Assembly (NCBI GenBank): GCA_965178125.1
Contig: OZ237755.1
Span: 62,001-126,000 of the forward strand
Length of the DNA stretch: 64,000 nt
Reading direction: 5' to 3'
From: Bilabrum cf. latius
Taxonomy: Eukaryota; Bigyra: Bicosoecida; Bigyra; Bicosoecida
Of this stretch, positions 58,501 to 64,000 are shown piece by piece. The position numbers were made by a program, and so were the translations under genes. The notes beneath the pieces are model-generated. The model had not been told where the DNA came from. It saw only the letters and a program-made list of their open reading frames with translations, and searched no databases. Position 1 is the stretch's first letter. Every line of letters starts with the position of its first letter.

Positions 58501-61500
58501 CTTTCTTCGCTGCAGCAGTCCGCCTCGGCAGCGGCCGCATTCCGCGACGCGCTCGTGGTGCTCGCCTGGGACTCCCGGGGCTGGGAGGCAGGATACGAGG
58601 CCGAGAAGCGCGCAGCAGCGCAAGGGCGGCGGCGGATCAAGGAGCTGGAGGCGCTGCTGGCCGAGTCGCAGGAGCGGGAGCGCAGGCGCGCGGGCGGCAT
58701 GATGCAGGCGGAGGGGAAGGCCGACCTGCTGCAGGCCCAGCGAGAGGGACTCGCGAGGGGCCTGGCCACCACGCTGGCGGAGGCGCTGCAGAATGGGGGC
58801 AGCGGCGAGCAGAAGCGCAAGAAGAAGAAACTGAGGCGCGAGCGGAGGCGCGGGTCTGTTAGCAATTACGACTCGGCGTTCTGTCTGGCTGGCGGGGCGC
58901 TGGGCCGCGCGCACAATCTGCTAGTAGGTCTGTGGCACGCGTGCGTTGGCATGTGCCGCACGGCGGTAGGGACGTCCTCGGTGGCTCGCATGGAGACGCC
59001 CGGGGCGGGACAGCGGGCCGCTGATCTGGTGCTGGAGCGGGGGGCCGCAGTGGTCCCTGATCTTCGGAAAAGCGCACACGGTGGTGGGGGGCCGCTGGGA
59101 CGGGCTGAGATCCCGCCCGAGGAGCTGGGCGTGCTGGCAGGCGGGACAGAGAGGCAGGCCGGGCTATGGGCGGCGGACGTGGCCCTGCGATCGATGGTGT
59201 CTCTGTGGGAGGCGGCGGATGCGGCTGTCCGGGCGCGGGCCGGTCTGGGAGTGGGGGCGAGCGGTCGGCTCGGCGGTAAATCCGAGGACCTGGCGGCTCG
59301 GCTGGGGATGGCCATCGATGCAGCGACGGGGCGCGTCAGGCGTGCGCTACTGGCTGGATCCATTCCTCGGCTGCAGGGGAGAGGGGGCCGCGGGCAGGAC
59401 GAGCAAACAGGCGAAACTGTTTCCGAGGGGGCTGCCGGGGACTACAGCGACGCGGTCCCTGTACCACCGGTCGGTCCCATCGACCTCGGCGCGTGGCTCG
59501 GCTGGGCGGGCGATCTGGGGGCGGAAGATCTGGCTGAGCTGTCCGCGGGTATCACCAAGCAAGCAGAGATGGAGACTTCTCGACAAGTCGGTCGCCAGAG
59601 CTCTCATGGCGACCGCCCCGTGCAACAACCCGGCACAGTAGTTGATGCAGGTGATGCGGGCGGGAGTAGCTCAGCAGGTGATGATCTGCGGGACGAGGTG
59701 GGGCTGCGCGCCAGCCTGGACGACTCATCCTCGGTGGCCTCCTCCCTGCCCGACTCTCGATTGCTGAGAATAGGCATGCCGAGGAGCAATAGCCCCGTGG
59801 GGCGGGAGGCGGGGCCAGGGACGGGGCACAGAGATCGCCTGGTGTCCGATCTGTCCGACGGCGGCATGGCATCCGCGTCCTTCGCACCCCCGCACATGGC
59901 TGGTCGCACGGGTGAGGCACTGCACACCAGGATGCCGGCACCCTCCCCTGCCCTGGGCGGGAGGCGCGGATACTCCATCGATGGGTCGGACGAGGCCTCC
60001 TCTTTCCTTGACAACAGAGAGGGCCACCAGGCAGGCAGCTCGCCGATGAGCGTGCCTTCCGACCGCCTGCAGGAAAGGGGCGACGATGAAGCACAAGGCG
60101 CGTCCCGCACTCCGAATCGAGGAGCCAGCGCTGCGAACAGTGGGTCGGGAGGACGGCCGGGCACTGCAGCCAGCCACAAAGAGGGCAGGCGATCGAGCGG
60201 CAGGCTCCATCATCCGGGGTCTGTGTCCAGGCTGGGCCGCAGCAACTCGGCCCTTGCCCTCGCGGCTGGACTCACGGGCACCGGTGCAGCGGCGAGAGCG
60301 CCAGCGGCATCCTCCCCCCTGGCAGGCCCATCCAGAGTCGCGGGCGAGTCAAACATCACGTCGAGCAGTTTCCTTGAGCCGGGACTGGGCCTGGATGGGG
60401 AGGGGCAAGGGCATGGCAATCGGGCTGGTGTGGCTGCCCCGACATCCGCCAGTTCGGCCGACGGTGATGTGTTCCAACTGCCTACAGTAGATCCGCAGGC
60501 CAGTGGCAACGGCGATCGCGTTGCACCGCTGGAGGTGCTTCTGGAACGCGCCGCCAATCGACCCGAGGACGAGAAGGCGGATCTGTTGCTCATGGGCGAG
60601 CTGGACGGGGTGCCTGCGGCGCTGCAGTCGAGTGCCGGTGGGATTCCAGGGTCGCCCATGCGCGCTTCCGATGGGAGCATCCATGGGAACAGAGTGCCCT
60701 TCCGTGAAGGGGGCGTGGGCAGTGACCCCAAAACAAGAGGGGATGCCCTCCTTGGCTCCATTAAGAAGTTCGTTGATGGTGGTGGCACCACGGGGGCTCA
60801 GGTGCAGGCTGGCATTCGCAAGAAGGCAGAGGAGCAGGCCAGGAGGAAAGAGGCAGCGGAGGAGTAGCTGAGGCAGCAAGGCATCGGGGTGATGCAGCCA
60901 GCCAAGCAGCCAGACGTGCGGGGGGGGCAACGGCAACAGAAGCAAATGCAGAAGCTGCAGAACGAAGCTGCCACAGTGCAGCCGCGCACTCGCTAGCTGT
61001 CTGCACCGCCCGCGGGACTGTCTCAGGAGCACCAGCAAGATGCGGGGCTGGCCGTCGACAGCGAAGAAGCGCGGCCCAGGAGAGGGGGCGGGCGCAGAGG
61101 GAACAAAAAGGGCCGCAGGGGGCGCCGGGCCTCGAGGGCCTCGGAGCTCGCAGACCTAGCGCGGGAGGCAGCGGGTGAAGGGCCGCCTGGGGAGGAGGAG
61201 GGGGGCTCTGGTAGGTCCCATCGGCGCAGCACGGGGAGCGGCAGTGAGGAGGAGAGCGAGAGTCCGGCTGCAACGCGACGCAAAGCGGCGGCACAGCGGC
61301 GCGAGCAGCGGCGGCTGACGATGATGCAGGTGGCTGTGGCTGAGGGCCTCATGTCAGCGGCACAGACAAGCGGTTTCGAGCAGGTAATGCAGGAGCAGCT
61401 GCAGCAGGTCGGGCTGCTGGCAATCAAGCGAGGGACCAACGGCGGCAATCAAGGCGGCACGCTGGGCAGAGGCGGCGTGTTTGACGGCCACGAGGACGAA

Positions 61501-63912
61501 GAAGACGCAGTGGAGTACACGGTGCCTGCAGGCGCCGGTCCCTCCCATGCCAGCCAGCTGTTTGCCACTGTGAGCGCGATCTTACTGCGGCTGCGGCGGA
61601 TCCTTGCCACGGGCGCCGCGCTGCAGAGATCCCCCTCACTGGACGCTGCTTCCGTGCTGCTGACCACAGAGACCACCGAGATCCTGCAGTGCGAGCGTGC
61701 GTCTCTGTTCCTGTACGACAGGCAGAGAGACGAGCTGTGGGCCCGCGTGTACCAGGGCACGTCCGACATGGCCTCGCTGGTGTCTGCCTCCACCAGTGCT
61801 GGCAGCGAGCAGCCCATGATGGAGATCCGTATGCCGGCCAGCAAGGGTGTGGCAGGCTGGGTAGCCACGCACGCAGAGCCGCTGCTGGTCACCGACGCGT
61901 ACGCCGACTCGCGCTTCAACACCGCGGCGGATGGACGCACCGGCTTCCGCACCCGAGACATCGTTGCGGTACCGATCATGGAAGGTCATGTGGTTGACAA
62001 GAGGAGACATGGTGCGGCAGGACAGGCCAGCGATGGACCGGGCACTAGCCCGCGGGACGGTGCCGGGTAGGATAGTCCCCGCGACCAGGTGCTGGGGGTG
62101 CTCATGGCAGTCAACCGGCGGCGGCAGCTGCAGGCAGCCCTCGGTGCAGGGAGCAGCGCGGCCAAAAAGGGCGCACAGGCACTCGGGCACGAAGGCTTCA
62201 GCCCCCTCGACGTTGTGCTGCTGGGCATCCTGAGCACACAGGCAGCCGCCATCATCCAGAGGGCCAGGCGTGAGGCCCGCGACAAGGCCAGGAAGCAGGC
62301 GAGAGACGCAGTGCTGCACATGATCCCGAGGTTGGACCGCCCTCTGAGGCCGCTCGTGGAGGCGCTGGGGCTGCGGGCGCGACTGTAGCAGGCCGCGTGC
62401 ATGGGAGAGGCTACCGCGGAGACTGAAGGGGGCACTCTTGCGGACAGTGGGTCAGGGAACAAGATGCAGGCATGGCCAGGGCACAGGGTGGGTGTGTTGT
62501 CCCACAGACCGCCCCCGTTCGTGTCAGACGAGCACGAGGCCATGCAGTCGCTGCTGTCCAAGGCGCTGGAGGCGCCGCAGGCTGGGTAGGAAGGCAGCGG
62601 GTCCGGCAAAGAGCCAGAGCCCGGCGAGGAGAAAGTGGGCACCTCCCTTGCACTCGTCACACGATCAGGGGCAGTCATCACCCGCATGCCCCTCCGGCTC
62701 GCGCCCCGGATGATGGTCCCCGTCGCCTCCCGCGTGATGCCGCTGGACCCGTGGCTCCTTCCAGACGGTGTGGACCCCGCGCTAGCGTGGGCGGAGCAGA
62801 CGCAACAGGCTGCTGCGGCGCTTGTTGGCTCTGCGGGCGCCCGTCTGTTTGTGCTAGCCGAGAGCACGGGCCGGCATGGGGGCGACCTGGGCTAGTCTCT
62901 GCACGAGGCCAGGGGCTCTCAGCTGCACGCGGGCGGCGCAAAGGGAACGGGCGCACGGCGGCCCCTGGGGTCTCCTCTGCAACCGCAAGATAAGCCGTCG
63001 GGCGGGCGCGACGGGTGGACCTCTCCCTATGCCAAGGGGAAGGGACAGGGCTAGGGACAGGGCTAGGGACAGGGCGGGTCCGGGCCCCAGCAGCAGGAAG
63101 GTGGCGCAGGCTGGTCGCAAGGCAAGTCATCTGCCTTCACCGGTTAGTCACTCGGTGGCTTGGGCAGCGGGGCCACCGATGGTACCCAGGGTGGCAGCAC
63201 GTCGACCCACCCAACCGGACCATGGTCCCCTGGTGTGGGGATGTTCTGGTTCAGCAGTCTCGACAGAGACGCACAAGCCTCCTACACGAGGCAATCCGCC
63301 AGCGATGCCGCTGCCGCGCCCGATCCGGACTCGCTGCGTGCCGGGCGGGTGGTGAAGCTGATGAGTGCGATGGAGACGGGGGCAAGCGGTACGCCCACCA
63401 CGCCTGAGCAGCGGCGGCGGCGCGCCATGCAGGAGGCCATGGAGGCGCGATGGGTAGAGGCGAGGCCGCGCGGGGATCGCTGCTGGGCGCCTAGGCACTC
63501 CGTTGACTCGATCGCTGGGAGGGCAGCGTCCCGCACCGGAGAGGACCTGAGCCCGCCACCCATGACTCCCGAGCTGGCCAAGCTGGGCGACCCTGTTGGC
63601 CTGGTGGATATCCTGCACCCGCCCGAGGGCACGGTGTCGGACCGAGGGGGCAGAGGGCCTCAGCTTATCCAGCCGCGGCCCTCGGCCTCCCCATGGCACA
63701 ACCCACGAATCGACCTCGACTGCGTGACCCCGCTCGCGGTAGTGCCATGCATGGACAGCAGGGGCAGGTGCACGGCGGTGCTGGAAGTGCCGCTGCTGAC
63801 GCCCACCGAGGGTGCTCTGGAGGCCCTGGCTCTCTTTGCTCGTGTCATCGGTTCCTAGGCAGCTGCCGTGCAAGGACTCGACCTCTGTGCCAGGGCATTC
63901 AGGGGTGTGTAA
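49543..63912 (+). CDS. Giant repeat, coiled-coil and GAF-domain protein (about 4,767 aa)
   Basis: A single frame with one intron (55432-55497, AT-rich, GTTAGA...ACAG) runs from ATG 49543, just after an in-frame TGA at 49537, to TAA 63910. It crosses about 32 TAGs. The N-terminus is a coiled coil (VRKELYLLQGRVKEERSK). Residues about 633-1,052 are 20 copies of a 21-residue basic repeat. Five TAGs within 66 bp (53176-53241) lie in a coiled coil. Long coiled coils follow at 56880-57620. A GAF domain at 61630-62280 (about residues 4,008-4,225) shows CERASLFLYDRQRDELWARV, GVAGWVATHAEPLLV and GFRTRDIVAVPI. Its second half (QVLGVLMAVNRRR, FSPLDVVLLGILSTQAAAII) comes after TAG 62068. The C-terminus (CTAVLEVPLLTPTEGALEAL) may be part of a second GAF. 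GAF domains bind cyclic nucleotides or other small ligands; here function is unknown. Further introns or a split into two genes are possible. Confidence 0.7.
51439..52680 (+). repeat. 63-bp tandem repeat, 20 copies, coding
   Basis: Copies begin every 63 bp from 51439 to 52636. Each encodes a 21-residue unit containing VASQPRRRSVMETD and VGHT. Differences are minimal: the first copy has CAG for CGG (Q for R), one copy has Val for Ala (near 51736), and the last is truncated into unique sequence. Because 63 is a multiple of three, the minus strand also stays open in two frames, which is an artefact of the repeat. Confidence 0.96.
55432..55497 (+). other. 66-bp AT-rich intron in the giant gene
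   Basis: The frame meets TGA at 55444. A phase-0 intron with donor GTTAGA at 55432 and acceptor TTTACAG at 55497 removes it and keeps the same frame. The segment is strongly AT-rich (AAAATATCAAATATGAATATTTG) against GC-rich flanks. The donor is weaker than the usual GTGAG here, though p24 uses a similar GTTGGT. Confidence 0.65.
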
Positions 63913-64000
63913 ATGCAGGCAGGGCGAGAGGCCGCGTTACCATGGATGGCATTTACAGTGTGACTTAGGTTTAAATTCCAATACAAATCCGTCTATCTGA
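63913..64000. other. 3' flank of the giant gene
   Basis: 88 bp after the TAA, becoming AT-rich towards the window edge. No feature was recognised. Confidence 0.4.

Noticed and set aside
1-64000. In-frame TAGs as pseudogenes, sequencing errors or programmed readthrough
   Set aside because: They occur in nearly all genes, always TAG and never TAA or TGA, with intact frames and conserved domains on both sides. Decay or error would also produce frameshifts and other stops.
1-64000. UAG as pyrrolysine, selenocysteine or leucine
   Set aside because: The sites are far too many and varied for Pyl or Sec. Leu, known in one rhizarian, fits the tubulin ligase Gln sites and polar coiled-coil positions worse than Gln. 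A profile-based test is still needed.
1-64000. Bacterial or organellar origin
   Set aside because: Spliceosomal-type introns, mitochondrial presequences and nuclear genes such as POLR3E, MRE11 and p24 show a nuclear eukaryotic chromosome.

Overview
The window is nuclear DNA from a GC-rich unicellular eukaryote. It holds 18 protein-coding genes on both strands, packed with mostly 60-500 bp between them and carrying short GT-AG introns (66-240 bp). Products include a ciliary tubulin glutamylase-like ligase, an EF-hand/WD40 protein, MRE11, an RNA polymerase III subunit, anoctamin, a p24 cargo receptor, mitochondrial EF-G2, a trifunctional-type thiolase and the B12 trafficking protein MMADHC. TTLL1-type ligases suggest a flagellated protist. 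I cannot name the species.

The main discovery is the genetic code. Nearly every gene is interrupted by in-frame TAG (about 86 in the window), and after each TAG the same frame continues with the expected protein. Examples are the last transmembrane helix of the ZIP transporter, the second half of a GAF domain, the body of the antiporter and the tubulin ligase. The 17 genes whose ends lie in the window stop at TGA (14) or TAA (3), never TAG. In the tubulin ligase two TAGs fall where TTLL1 has glutamine, and many others lie at coiled-coil positions. UAG is therefore read as a sense codon, most likely Gln, with UAA and UGA as stops (the assignment of NCBI table 15). Standard-code annotation would break this window into dozens of fragments.

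Layout. 1-7 kb: EF-hand/WD40 gene (minus, runs off the left edge) divergent from an unknown membrane protein. 7.3-15.9 kb: vigilin-like multi-KH protein (minus) divergent from mitochondrial EF-G2. 16-19.6 kb: thiolase and ZIP transporter (minus), p24 (plus). 19.8-20.5 kb: two minisatellites, one made of copies of the end of the next gene. 20.5-26.5 kb: voltage-sensor/nucleotide-cyclase fusion (minus). 27-29 kb: small coiled-coil gene and MMADHC. 29.1-31.8 kb: tubulin ligase (minus). 32-49.4 kb, all plus: MRE11, anoctamin, cation/proton antiporter, Ariadne-type E3, riboflavin kinase, POLR3E. 49.5-63.9 kb: one giant gene (about 4,767 aa) with 20 copies of a 21-residue repeat, coiled coils and a C-terminal GAF domain.

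The genes do not form one pathway; the window is an ordinary compact protist chromosome segment whose unusual property is its decoding. All calls are from reading the sequence and recalled family motifs; no searches were run.
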